From positions 77,855 to 141,854 of the forward strand of contig NZ_FOKC01000009.1 of assembly GCF_900112035.1 (NCBI RefSeq): a stretch of DNA of 64,000 nt, read 5' to 3'. The position numbers were made by a program, and so were the translations under genes. Below the pieces are notes generated by a model. The model was given only the letters and a program-made list of their open reading frames with translations. It ran no database searches and was not told where the DNA came from. Positions 9,243 to 17,464 of this stretch are shown in pieces (positions within the stretch are counted from its first letter, which is position 1; each line of letters begins with the position of its first letter). Source of the DNA: Nocardioides alpinus. GTDB lineage: Bacteria > Actinomycetota > Actinomycetes > Propionibacteriales > Nocardioidaceae.

Positions 9243-9828
9243 TCCGCTCCATCGCCTCGATCGACGTCGGGGTGTCGACGTGGAGCACGGCGTGCCAGCC
9301 GAAGGCGCGGGCCGCTGCCACGTTGGCCTCGACGTCGTCGAGGAAGACCACCTCGCGCGGCTCGACGCCGAGGCGTCGGGTCGTCAGCTCGTAGGCCGCC
9401 GGGTCGGGTTTGGCGAGCCCGACCTCGTGGCTGTAGACGATCTCGTCGGTGACGTCCTCGAAGCCGTGCACCCGTTCGGCCTCGCGCGCACCCGGGCCGG
9501 AGTTGGAGAGGATGCCCGTGAGCCGCTCGGGACGCTGGGCAGCGAACCAGTCCACGAGCGGCCGGTCGAGCGTGCCGACGTACCACCGCCAGAAGTCGGC
9601 CATCAGCGCGTCGGCCTGCGCGTCGTCGAGTCCCAGCGTGCGCTGCCACTCCGCACGGACCTCCTCCTCGCTGACCTCGCCCAGCACGGCGTCGCCGGGC
9701 AGGGCCGCGAGTCCGCGGGTGAGCGCGCCGTCGGCGAGGCCGAGGCGCCGCTCGGCCGGCCCGGGGAAGACGGAGTCGTCGATGACCTCGAGGACGCCCC
9801 CGATGTCGAGCACCACTGCCTTGATCAT
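9229..9828 (-). CDS. HAD-superfamily hydrolase (subfamily IA)
   Basis: This 199-residue phosphatase-like protein starts MIKAVVLDIGGVLEVID. Motif I is DIGGV; the second aspartate is replaced by glycine, as in several HAD-IA branches. Motif II is ILSNSG, motif III is the lysine of LAKPDPAAYE, and motif IV is VVFLDDVEANVAAA. The cap is the usual helical insertion after motif I. It sits 25 bases downstream of idi in the same direction, so it may be transcribed with the polyketide/prenyl operon. Whether it dephosphorylates a pathway intermediate such as a prenyl phosphate is only a guess. Confidence 0.82.
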   Translation of the reverse strand: MIKAVVLDIGGVLEVIDDSVFPGPAERRLGLADGALTRGLAALPGDAVLGEVSEEEVRAEWQRTLGLDDAQADALMADFWRWYVGTLDRPLVDWFAAQRPERLTGILSNSGPGAREAERVHGFEDVTDEIVYSHEVGLAKPDPAAYELTTRRLGVEPREVVFLDDVEANVAAARAFGWHAVLHVDTPTSIEAMERIIRG

Positions 9829-9853
9829 GGCCCCACCCTGCCTGACCAGCGGG

Positions 9854-10426
9854 TCAGCGGGCTGCCTCCGGCAGGTCCTCCCAGGGAGCCGCGGGCGCGC
9901 GCCACACGTCCTCGGGCAGCTCGAGCACCTGCTCGCGGCACCACGTCGACACCTCGCGGCTCCCGTCGAGGACGGCGGCGCGGAAGGGCTGCCAGGGCTC
10001 CCAGCGGGCCTCCTCGACCTCGTCCGGATCAGGGGTGAGCGCCGTCAGAGCGGTGCCCACGAAGACGGGGCACATCTCGTTCTCGACGACGCCGTCCTGC
10101 TCGGCGCGGTAGCGGAAGCGCGGCAGCAGCAGCCTCAGGTCGGCGATCGGCGTGCCGAGCTCCTGCCGGACCCGACGGCGTACGGCGTCGTCCAGCGCCT
10201 CGCCCGGGGCGGGGTGGCCGCAGCAGCTGTTGGTCCACACGCCCGGGAACGTGCGCTTGTGCAGCGCGCGTCGGGTCACCAGCACCGAGCCTGCGGCGTC
10301 GAAGAGGTAGCAGGAGAAGGCCAGGTGCAGCGGTGTGTGCGCGCCGTGGACCTGCGCCTTGTCGGCCGTCCCCGCGGCGCGACCGTCCTCGTCGAGCAGG
10401 ACCACGGACTCGCGCGTCGTGCTCAT
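9854..10426 (-). CDS. idi: Isopentenyl-diphosphate delta-isomerase, type I
   Basis: Idi interconverts IPP and DMAPP, the starter units for prenyl chains. I place the start at ATG 10426, which overlaps the upstream stop as ATGA and gives 190 residues; an in-frame extension to 10480 lacks support. The Nudix-type fold carries the catalytic cysteine in TNSCCGHPAPGE and the metal-binding glutamates in VENEMCPVF. Position at the end of an operon with a UbiA prenyltransferase and a geranylgeranyl-reductase-like flavoprotein implies it boosts prenyl-diphosphate supply for that product. Confidence 0.95.
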   Translation of the reverse strand: MSTTRESVVLLDEDGRAAGTADKAQVHGAHTPLHLAFSCYLFDAAGSVLVTRRALHKRTFPGVWTNSCCGHPAPGEALDDAVRRRVRQELGTPIADLRLLLPRFRYRAEQDGVVENEMCPVFVGTALTALTPDPDEVEEARWEPWQPFRAAVLDGSREVSTWCREQVLELPEDVWRAPAAPWEDLPEAAR

Positions 10427-11466
10427 GACGTCACCGCGATCGGTCGGGCGAGCTGGTTGACCGCGGTCGAGAACACCCACGGCAGGCGCTCGGCGGCCGG
10501 CACCAGCCGTCGGCGTACGACCTGGCTGCCGGTCGCGAGCAGCAGCGCGTGGGTGAGCAGCTCCTGGCGCAGCCCGATGCGTCGGGCCTGGCGCTCGTAG
10601 CGGTCGGGACGGTCCTGCGCGAGGCAGGCGACGGCAGCCCGCGCCTGGGCGAGCCCGAGGGCGATGCCCTCCCCCGTCAGTGCGTCGACGTAGCCGGCGG
10701 CGTCACCCACGAGGAGCACCCGGCCCGCGGCCCGGGCCCGCACCTTCTGGTGCAGGGGGCCGGCGCCCCGCACCCGCGTCCGCTCGCCGACGAGGCGTTC
10801 GCGGAGGACGGGGAAGTCGGCCAGCGCCTCGTCGAAACCCTCACCGCTGTCGGTGAGGATCGCGACGCCGACGAGGTCGTCGTCGACCGGGGTCACGTAG
10901 GCCTCCGCGCGGGTCGACCAGTGCACCTCGACGAAGTCCGACCAGGGCGCCTGCTGGACGTGGCAGCGCAGGCCGAACCGACGTCGGCCACTGGGCCTGC
11001 CCGACTCGAGCCCGACCAGCCGCCGGGTCGGCGAGTGCAGGCCGTCGGCAGCGACGAGGTAGCGCGCCCGCTCGCCGTCCACCTCCACGTGGTCACCCGC
11101 GTCGCGGACGCTGCGGACCGGCTGCGGCTCGATGGGGATCCCGGCCTCGGCCAGCCTCTCGGCGAGAGCCGCGTGCAGCACGGTGCGTCGTACGCCCCGG
11201 CCGGGCCCGGCAGCGAAGCGGGCGGACACGCCGCTCCCACCCCCGAGGCCGTCGAGGTAGTGGATGCCCGCGACGTCGTGCCCGCGCGGGTCGACCCCGA
11301 GCGCCGCGAGCTCGGCAACGGCCCCGGGCATCAGGCCCTCGCCGCACGCCTTGTCGATGGGTCCGCTGCGGGGTTCGCGCACGACGACGTCGAGCCCGGC
11401 GCGGTGGGCGTGCAGGGCCACGGCCATGCCGACGGGACCGGCGCCGGCCACCACCAGGTCACGCAC
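10423..11466 (-). CDS. FAD-dependent monooxygenase of the phenolic-lipid operon
   Basis: This 347-residue flavoprotein opens with the dinucleotide loop VVAGAGPVGMA and an acidic end of the second strand. It carries KACGEGLMPGA, a DGLHSPTRR block and [23 protein letters not shown], the second FAD motif. This layout fits group A aromatic hydroxylases and the related geranylgeranyl reductases. Next to a type III polyketide synthase and an ICMT-like methyltransferase, an SrsC-like hydroxylase acting on an alkylresorcinol ring is the better guess. It overlaps the methyltransferase by eight bases and idi by four. Reductase activity on a prenyl chain remains possible. Confidence 0.8.
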   Translation of the reverse strand: MRDLVVAGAGPVGMAVALHAHRAGLDVVVREPRSGPIDKACGEGLMPGAVAELAALGVDPRGHDVAGIHYLDGLGGGSGVSARFAAGPGRGVRRTVLHAALAERLAEAGIPIEPQPVRSVRDAGDHVEVDGERARYLVAADGLHSPTRRLVGLESGRPSGRRRFGLRCHVQQAPWSDFVEVHWSTRAEAYVTPVDDDLVGVAILTDSGEGFDEALADFPVLRERLVGERTRVRGAGPLHQKVRARAAGRVLLVGDAAGYVDALTGEGIALGLAQARAAVACLAQDRPDRYERQARRIGLRQELLTHALLLATGSQVVRRRLVPAAERLPWVFSTAVNQLARPIAVTS

Positions 11467-12013
11467 CGGCGGGCTCCGCGCTCGTCGGCGTCGCGCGCGG
11501 CAGCGTGGCCAGGGCGGCGTCCTCCGCGCGGATGCGGACGGTCAGGAGGCCGGCGTTGAGGACGGTGAAGACGAGCGCCGTGATCCAGCCCGCGTGCACC
11601 AGCGGCAGCGCGAACCCCTCCACCACCACGGCGACGTAGTTGGGGTGCTTGAACACCGCGTAGGGACCGCCGTTCACCGGTGCCAGGCCGGGTACGACGA
11701 TGACGCGGGTGTTCCAGCGGCGCCCGAGCGTGCTGATGCACCACCAGCGCAGTGCCTGCGAGGCCACGACGAGGGCGAGCATCGACCAGGCGAGCAGGGA
11801 CGGGACATCAGGACGGCGCACCCACGCCTCCACCAGCGCACCGACGAGCAGTCCGGTGTGCAGCACCACCATGAACGGGTAGTGCCCCTGACCGGACTCC
11901 ACACCTCCGCGCTCCATGCTCCAGGCGGCGTTGCGCTTCGAGACGACCAGCTCGGCCAGCCGCTCGAGGCCGACCAGCGCCACCAGCACCGTGAACGCAA
12001 CGAGGGTGGTCAC
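11459..12013 (-). CDS. ICMT-family membrane methyltransferase (SrsB-like)
   Basis: The start is GTG 12013, overlapping the polyketide synthase stop as GTGA; the product is 184 residues with about four or five membrane segments. The isoprenylcysteine carboxyl methyltransferase signature is present as [19 protein letters not shown] near residues 120-138, followed by a terminal RIRAEDAAL. Members of this family O-methylate alkylresorcinols in actinobacterial phenolic-lipid operons (SrsB of Streptomyces griseus). Membrane location agrees with a hydrophobic substrate. A role on a prenylated cysteine is unlikely in bacteria. Confidence 0.85.
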   Translation of the reverse strand: MTTLVAFTVLVALVGLERLAELVVSKRNAAWSMERGGVESGQGHYPFMVVLHTGLLVGALVEAWVRRPDVPSLLAWSMLALVVASQALRWWCISTLGRRWNTRVIVVPGLAPVNGGPYAVFKHPNYVAVVVEGFALPLVHAGWITALVFTVLNAGLLTVRIRAEDAALATLPRATPTSAEPAGA

Positions 12014-13065
12014 GAGCCGGCCTCCAGCAGCACGAGCTCGGAGCAGAAGCCGGGGCCCATGGCGAGCAGCATGCCGCGGCTGCCGGGCGCCGGGGGGCGC
12101 TCGGCCAGGGTCTTCTCGAGCACGTGCAGCACCGAGACCGACGAGAGGTTGCCGACGTCGGCCAGCGACTCCCACGTCAGGCGTACGGCGTCGCGCGGCA
12201 CCTCCAGCGCGGCCTGCAGGGCCTCGATCACCTTGGGGCCGCCGGGATGGCACACCCACCACCCGATGTCGGCGCGGGTGAGGTCGTGGTCGGCGAGGAA
12301 CGCGTCGACGTCGGCGCGGAGGTAGCGCTCGACCAGGTCGGGCACGGCGGCGTCGAGCACGATCCGCAGGCCGGTGGCGGCGACGTCGAAGCCCATCGTG
12401 CGCTCGCTGTCGGGGTAGAGCCGGCTGCGCGAGGCCAGGACCCGGACCGGGCCGTCGGCCCCGGCATCACCGGTGGCCACGACGGCTGCGGCGCCGTCAC
12501 CGAAGAGCCCGCTGGCCACGAGGTTGGGCACGGTCACGTCGTCACGCTGCAGCGTCAGGGAGCACAGCTCCGCCGCCACCAGCACCGCGGTGTGGCCGGG
12601 GTGACCGACCAGGTAGTCGTGGAGGCGCGCGAGGCCGGCCGCCCCTGCGACGCAGCCGAGCCCCACGAGCGGGACCCGTCGGACGTCCTCGCGCAGCCCC
12701 ACGACGCCGGCGATCCGGGCGTCCAGCGACGGCACGGCCAGGCCGGTGACGGTCGCGGTGACGATGAGGTCGACGTCCGAGGGCGTCAGGTCAGCCGCCT
12801 TGAGTGCGTCGACCAGGGCGCGCGAGCCGAGCTCGACGGCGTGCTCGATGAAGAGGTCGTTGGTCCGGCCGAAGTCGCCCATCGTGGCGTAGTCCTCGAG
12901 CGGCATCACGGTGTGGCGCCGCTTGACGCCGGCGTTGGCATGGAAGCGGCGCAGCAGCGCGCGGTCGTGGCTGCGCTGCGAGACGACCTCGGCGAAGGCG
13001 TCGGTGATCTCGCCCTGCGGGTAGGAGTGGGCCGGCAGCGCGCTGCGGACGGTGAGGATCTTCAT
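12010..13065 (-). CDS. Type III polyketide synthase (alkylresorcinol/pyrone type)
   Basis: The protein is 351 residues from ATG 13065, which overlaps the upstream stop as ATGA. The thiolase-fold triad is complete: Cys138 in [11 protein letters not shown], His273 in VCHPGGPKV and Asn306 in [10 protein letters not shown]. Enzymes of this kind condense a fatty-acyl starter with malonyl units into alkylresorcinols or pyrones. The C-terminal [12 protein letters not shown] is normal for the family. Its operon partners (ICMT-like methyltransferase, FAD monooxygenase, UbiA, reductase, idi) point to a membrane phenolic lipid that is methylated, oxidised and prenylated. Starter length is not visible from sequence. 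Confidence 0.95.
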   Translation of the reverse strand: MKILTVRSALPAHSYPQGEITDAFAEVVSQRSHDRALLRRFHANAGVKRRHTVMPLEDYATMGDFGRTNDLFIEHAVELGSRALVDALKAADLTPSDVDLIVTATVTGLAVPSLDARIAGVVGLREDVRRVPLVGLGCVAGAAGLARLHDYLVGHPGHTAVLVAAELCSLTLQRDDVTVPNLVASGLFGDGAAAVVATGDAGADGPVRVLASRSRLYPDSERTMGFDVAATGLRIVLDAAVPDLVERYLRADVDAFLADHDLTRADIGWWVCHPGGPKVIEALQAALEVPRDAVRLTWESLADVGNLSSVSVLHVLEKTLAERPPAPGSRGMLLAMGPGFCSELVLLEAGS

Positions 13066-14255
13066 GGTGTCTCCATCATGGGTGGCCGGTGCACATCGGA
13101 GCGGCTGACGAGGCCGCGGAGCAGCCCGGTCGCGAGCCGGGCGTCGATCCGGCCGTCGCCGAGGCCGAGGTCGACGAGGGTGTCGAAGACGCGCCGGTCG
13201 CGCGACGCCGCCCGGATGCCGGCGTCGACGACGACGGGTGAGCGGGACAACCGCGAGGCGGTCCAGGTGTGCTTGAGGTGCGTGCCGAGCAGACGACGTA
13301 CGTCGTGGCGGTGCCGGGCGCCGGCGGCCTCGGGCTGCCCCGCCGCCAGGCCGGACGCAGCGGTGCGACCCGCGGCGATGCCGGTGGCGACGGCGTAGTA
13401 GATGCCCTCCCCCGTCATCGGGTTGACCAGCCCGGCCGCGTCCCCGACGAGCAGGACCGCACCGTCGGGCTGGTCCCACCGCCAGCCGCTGAGCGGGAGG
13501 TGGTGCCCCAGCCAGCCGCTGCCCGTGGTCGCGGTCCCGGGGATGAGGGCCTCGAGCTGCTCGAGCAGGAGTCGCCGGCTCGGCGCCTTGCGCCGGTCGC
13601 CCTCGCCCGGCAGGAGCTCGCCGTAGCCGACGTTGGCGAGTCCGTCACCGCGGTCGAACGCCCAGGCGTACGACGGCTGGCGACGGTCGCCGTAGCGGAT
13701 GACCTGGCGCCCCGCGAGCTCCGGCGTGGTCGGCGCGTAGCCGCGGATCGCCAGCGCACGAGGCTCCCGCCGACGTCCCAGCAGGCCGGCCCGCACGAGC
13801 GAGTGCGCTCCGTCGGCGGCGACGACCACCCGGGCGGTGATGGAGTCGGAGACCGTGACGTGGCCGTCGCCGCTGGTGACCGACGTGACCCGGTGGCGGC
13901 GCAGCACGGCACCGGCCGCCACGGCCCGCTCGACCAGTCGCGCGTCGAAGACCTGGCGCGGGACGACGTGGACCTCGCGCCGCATCGTGCCCTCGACCCG
14001 GGCCGCACCGTGGGACAGCTCGAGCTGCCGGATCGGGGTCCAGTCGTCGACCACGTCGCCGGCGCCCACCTCGGCCAGGGCGTCCAGCACGTGCGGCGCG
14101 ATCCCGTCACCGCACGACTTGTCGCGGGGGAAGTCGCTGCGGTCGAGCAGCAGCACCCGCAGGGTCGGGTCCTGGGTCAGGGCTCCGAGCGCCGCGCAGG
14201 AGCCCGCCGGTCCGGCGCCCACCACGACGATGTCCCACTCGTCGTCGACCGTCAC
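13062..14255 (-). CDS. Geranylgeranyl-reductase-family flavoprotein
   Basis: The start is GTG 14255, overlapping the UbiA stop as GTGA, and the product is 397 residues. It begins [15 protein letters not shown] and has [19 protein letters not shown], the PxxKxCGxG block typical of geranylgeranyl reductases, then [12 protein letters not shown] and [21 protein letters not shown]. Reductases of this family saturate prenyl chains attached to quinones or lipids. In this operon it would reduce the prenyl group transferred by UbiA, as expected for a dihydrogeranyl-type product. A hydroxylase function cannot be excluded, because both flavoproteins of the operon share the fold. Confidence 0.85.
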   Translation of the reverse strand: MTVDDEWDIVVVGAGPAGSCAALGALTQDPTLRVLLLDRSDFPRDKSCGDGIAPHVLDALAEVGAGDVVDDWTPIRQLELSHGAARVEGTMRREVHVVPRQVFDARLVERAVAAGAVLRRHRVTSVTSGDGHVTVSDSITARVVVAADGAHSLVRAGLLGRRREPRALAIRGYAPTTPELAGRQVIRYGDRRQPSYAWAFDRGDGLANVGYGELLPGEGDRRKAPSRRLLLEQLEALIPGTATTGSGWLGHHLPLSGWRWDQPDGAVLLVGDAAGLVNPMTGEGIYYAVATGIAAGRTAASGLAAGQPEAAGARHRHDVRRLLGTHLKHTWTASRLSRSPVVVDAGIRAASRDRRVFDTLVDLGLGDGRIDARLATGLLRGLVSRSDVHRPPMMETP

Positions 14256-15076
14256 CGGACCACCACCAGCAGGACGGTGTCGACGAGCGCGATCGCGATC
14301 GCGGCCACGAACGGCACGCGGCCGCGGCCCACGACGACCAGAGCGACCAGGGCGATGACGACCAGGCCCACCGCGCTCGCCGCGGCGGGCGGCGGGGACG
14401 CGCCCACCAGCACGACCACGGAGGCGAGTGCGAGGACCGCCGCCGCGACCGGGGCGATCCTGCGCGGACCGAGGCGGTGCGGGAGGCCGCGTACGCCGGT
14501 CGCCAGGTCGTCCTCGACGTCCGGCAGGACGTTGACGAGGTGGGCGCCGACGCCGAGAAGACCGGCGCCGACCGGCCACCACCACGGGGGCATCGAGCCG
14601 TCGGCCAGGGACACGAACACGGTGAGCCCGCCGAACGCGAGGGCGTACGGCAGCCACGACCACGCGGTGGACTTCAGGCCCAGGTTGTAGGCCCAGCCGC
14701 ACGCCACGCAGCCGAGGTGGACCAGACCGGCGACGACGCCGACGGCGAGCGACAGCACGACGGTCGAGGCGAGGGCGACCGCGCACGCGACGCGGACGGC
14801 ACGGACGGACCCGTCGCCTGTGGCGAGCGGCTTGTCGTCCCGTCCGGTGGAGCGGTCGCGGGCCACGTCGACGAGGTCGTTGCTCCAGCCGATGGAGAGC
14901 TGACCCGCCAGCACGGCCGCCACGACCAGCGCGGCCTGGGCCGCGTAGAGGCCCTGTGCACCGCTGAGCAGTGCGACCAGGACCGTCACCGCGAGGGTGG
15001 GACCGAGGTGCGCCGAGCCGAGCAGCCCTCTCAGCGCGGACGGTCCCGCACCACCCGTCGCGAGACCTGCGGTCAT
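14252..15076 (-). CDS. UbiA-family prenyltransferase (first gene of the polyketide operon)
   Basis: This integral membrane enzyme has 274 residues and about eight or nine helices. The first aspartate-rich motif is WSNDLVDVARD (Asn66, Asp67, Asp70, Asp74) and the second is LPDVEDD near residue 190; both chelate magnesium and the prenyl diphosphate. It starts at ATG 15076 and is the promoter-proximal gene of six overlapping genes. Given the polyketide synthase two genes on, the acceptor is probably the aromatic polyketide, with geranyl or longer diphosphate as donor. An upstream in-frame extension to 15739 has no ribosome-binding site and antisenses the next gene. Confidence 0.92.
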   Translation of the reverse strand: MTAGLATGGAGPSALRGLLGSAHLGPTLAVTVLVALLSGAQGLYAAQAALVVAAVLAGQLSIGWSNDLVDVARDRSTGRDDKPLATGDGSVRAVRVACAVALASTVVLSLAVGVVAGLVHLGCVACGWAYNLGLKSTAWSWLPYALAFGGLTVFVSLADGSMPPWWWPVGAGLLGVGAHLVNVLPDVEDDLATGVRGLPHRLGPRRIAPVAAAVLALASVVVLVGASPPPAAASAVGLVVIALVALVVVGRGRVPFVAAIAIALVDTVLLVVVR

Positions 15077-15277
15077 GGGGATCCCTTCGTCTCGTGGGCC
15101 CGTCGAGGACGCGGGCGACCCCGTGTGCACGCTTGGTCCGACGTTACCCCCGACCTGGTTTTCCATACGTTCCTCGGTGCTTGTGACAATCCACCGCGGC
15201 ACGTGCACCCGTGTGCCACCCTGACCGCGGCGCCTCGAGACCGGTGGGTGGCCCGCTCGAGCGTGGAGGAAATACGG

Positions 15278-17416
15278 GTGTCCGAGGACGACGTCAGGGT
15301 GAGCATCCCCGTGCCTCGGCACGACGCTGCCCCCGCGCCCGCCGACGTGCGCCTCGACTCCCTCGACGCCGTCGCCGACCGGCTGGCGTGGCAGCTCGCC
15401 GTCGACGCGGCCGGCGTCGGGGTCTTCGTCTGGGACCTGCCCTCCGACCACCTGCGGTGGGACGAGCGACTGCTCGAGCTCTTCGGTCTCGACGAGGAGA
15501 GCTTCGGCGGCACCATCGGGTCGTTCCACCAGCGCGTCCACCCCGACGACCGCTCCCGCGTCCAGCACGCCCTCGAGCGCGCGGTCGAGGCATGTGGTGA
15601 GTACGGCGCCGAGTACCGGGTGGTGCTGCCCGACGGATCGGTCCGCTGGATCGAGGCGCGCGGCCGTGCCCTCGCCGACCGCCCCGGTGGCCCTGCCGTG
15701 CGCCTGGTGGGTGCGGCGTACGACACGACCGTGGTCCACGACGGCGAGGCGCGGATCGGACGCGTGCTGGAGTCGATGTCGTCCGCGTTCTTCCAGCTCG
15801 ACCAGGACTGGCGGTTCACCTACGTCAACTCAGAGGCCGAGCGCCTGCTGGGAGCCGGCCGCACGCAGCTCCTCGGCGTGAGCATCTGGGACGCGTTCCC
15901 CGCCTCGCTCGGCAGTGCGTTCGAGGACCACTACCGCGAGGCCGTCTCCGAGGGACGGCCGGTGTCGTTCGAGGCCTTCTACCCGCCGCCGCTCGACGCG
16001 TGGTTCGAGGTGCGGGCGTGGCCCTCACCCGAGGGGCTCGCGGTCTACTTCGTGGACATCACCTCCCGGCGGGAGGCGCAGGACGCGCTCGACCGGTCCG
16101 CCCACCGCCTCGCGCTGCTGGCGTCAGTGTCCGAGGCCATGATCAGCACCCTCGATCCCGCCGAGAGCGTCAGCCTCCTCGCGACCCTGGTGGTGCCCGA
16201 GCTGGCCGACTGGTGCCTCGTGACACTCGTCGAGGACCCGCACGCGTCCACCTGGCCGCGCGGGCTGCGCGACGTGGCGTGGTCGCACGCCGATCCGGCG
16301 ATGGCGCCCGTCCTGGCCGACTACGCCGCGCTGCGCCTCGGCGCGCTGACGGACTCCTCCTACCTGTCGCTGGCCATCCGCGACACCCGTACGGTCCTGC
16401 TGCCCGTCGACGCCACCGACCGGGTCAGCGCCGTGCTGGTGCCCGGCCCGGCGCGCGAGCGCCTGCGGGAGCTCGGCCCGACGTCGGCGGTCTTCGTGCC
16501 GCTGCGGGCCCGCGGACGCACGGTGGGCGTCGTGAGCGTGTTCCGCGGGGCCGGGTCGGAGGCGTTCACCACCGAGGACCAGGCCCTCCTGGAGGACATC
16601 GGTTCGCGCGCGGCGCTGGCGCTGGACAACGCCCGCCTCTACGCCTCCCAGCGCGACGTCGCGGAGGCCCTGCAGCGGAGCATGCTCACCGAGCCGCCGC
16701 AGCCCGACCACCTGCAGATCGCCACGCGCTACGCACCCGCACGCGACGCCGCCCGCATCGGAGGCGACTGGTACGACGCGTTCCTGCAGCAGAGCCGCGG
16801 GCCCGCCGGGCACGACGTGGTGGTCGTCGTCGGCGACGTGGTGGGCCACGACGTCGAGGCCGCGGCCGCGATGGGCCAGGTGCGGGGCCTGCTGCGCGGG
16901 ATCGCCGTCCACAGCGGCTATGCGCCCGCAGCCATCCTGTCCGGGGTGGACGAGGTGATGGAGTCGCTGCGCCTCGAGACCACGGCCACGGCCGTCGTGG
17001 CGAGGATCGAGCGCCACCCCCGTCCAGGCGCGCACTCCGGCGAGGAGGTCGTGCTCCGCTGGGCGCACGCGGGCCATCCGACCGCGCTGATGCTGAGCCC
17101 CGCCGGCGAGGTCATCCGGCTGGGCGACATGGCGGGCAACGACCTGCTGCTCGGGCTCGACCCCTGGACGCGCCGCACCGAGCACGTGGCGTTCCTCGAG
17201 CCGGGCTCGACCCTGGTCCTCTACACCGACGGGCTGGTCGAACGGCGCGACCGCGACGTCGAGGAGGGCATCGACGCGCTCGCCGAGCTCCTGCACGACG
17301 TCGCGCCGGCGGCCCGGGACCTCGAGGAGCTGTGCGACCGGCTGCTGGCCGGCATGACCGACGACAAGCCCGAGGACGACGTGGCGCTCCTCGTCGTCCG
17401 GCTCGCGCCCGCCTGA
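15278..17416 (+). CDS. PAS-PAS-GAF-SpoIIE (PP2C) serine phosphatase
   Basis: I place the start at GTG 15278, seven bases after GGAGGA, giving 712 residues. Order: PAS domain with PAC (about 40-150, HPDDRSRV and YRVVLPDGSVRWIEARG), a second PAS (about 165-275, FYPPPLDAWFEVRAWPSPEG), a GAF domain (about 300-460) and a C-terminal SpoIIE/PP2C phosphatase. Metal-binding aspartates lie in RIGGDWYDAF, VGDVVGHDVEAAA and KPEDDVALLVV. Such proteins dephosphorylate anti-sigma-factor antagonists and so switch on a stress sigma factor. There is no membrane segment, so the signal is sensed in the cytoplasm. The gene is divergent from the polyketide operon across 201 bases. Confidence 0.92.
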   Translation: MSEDDVRVSIPVPRHDAAPAPADVRLDSLDAVADRLAWQLAVDAAGVGVFVWDLPSDHLRWDERLLELFGLDEESFGGTIGSFHQRVHPDDRSRVQHALERAVEACGEYGAEYRVVLPDGSVRWIEARGRALADRPGGPAVRLVGAAYDTTVVHDGEARIGRVLESMSSAFFQLDQDWRFTYVNSEAERLLGAGRTQLLGVSIWDAFPASLGSAFEDHYREAVSEGRPVSFEAFYPPPLDAWFEVRAWPSPEGLAVYFVDITSRREAQDALDRSAHRLALLASVSEAMISTLDPAESVSLLATLVVPELADWCLVTLVEDPHASTWPRGLRDVAWSHADPAMAPVLADYAALRLGALTDSSYLSLAIRDTRTVLLPVDATDRVSAVLVPGPARERLRELGPTSAVFVPLRARGRTVGVVSVFRGAGSEAFTTEDQALLEDIGSRAALALDNARLYASQRDVAEALQRSMLTEPPQPDHLQIATRYAPARDAARIGGDWYDAFLQQSRGPAGHDVVVVVGDVVGHDVEAAAAMGQVRGLLRGIAVHSGYAPAAILSGVDEVMESLRLETTATAVVARIERHPRPGAHSGEEVVLRWAHAGHPTALMLSPAGEVIRLGDMAGNDLLLGLDPWTRRTEHVAFLEPGSTLVLYTDGLVERRDRDVEEGIDALAELLHDVAPAARDLEELCDRLLAGMTDDKPEDDVALLVVRLAPA

Positions 17417-17438
17417 CGCCCGCCTGACGCCCGCCTGG
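17406..17438. repeat. Three tandem copies of CGCCCGCCTGA
   Basis: An 11-base unit is repeated at 17406-17416, 17417-17427 and 17428-17438 (last copy ends GG). The first copy contains the stop codon of the phosphatase gene, so slippage has copied the stop beyond the gene end without changing the protein. Confidence 0.8.
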
Positions 17439-17464
17439 TCCGTCCGATCGACGGTCGTGGCCGC

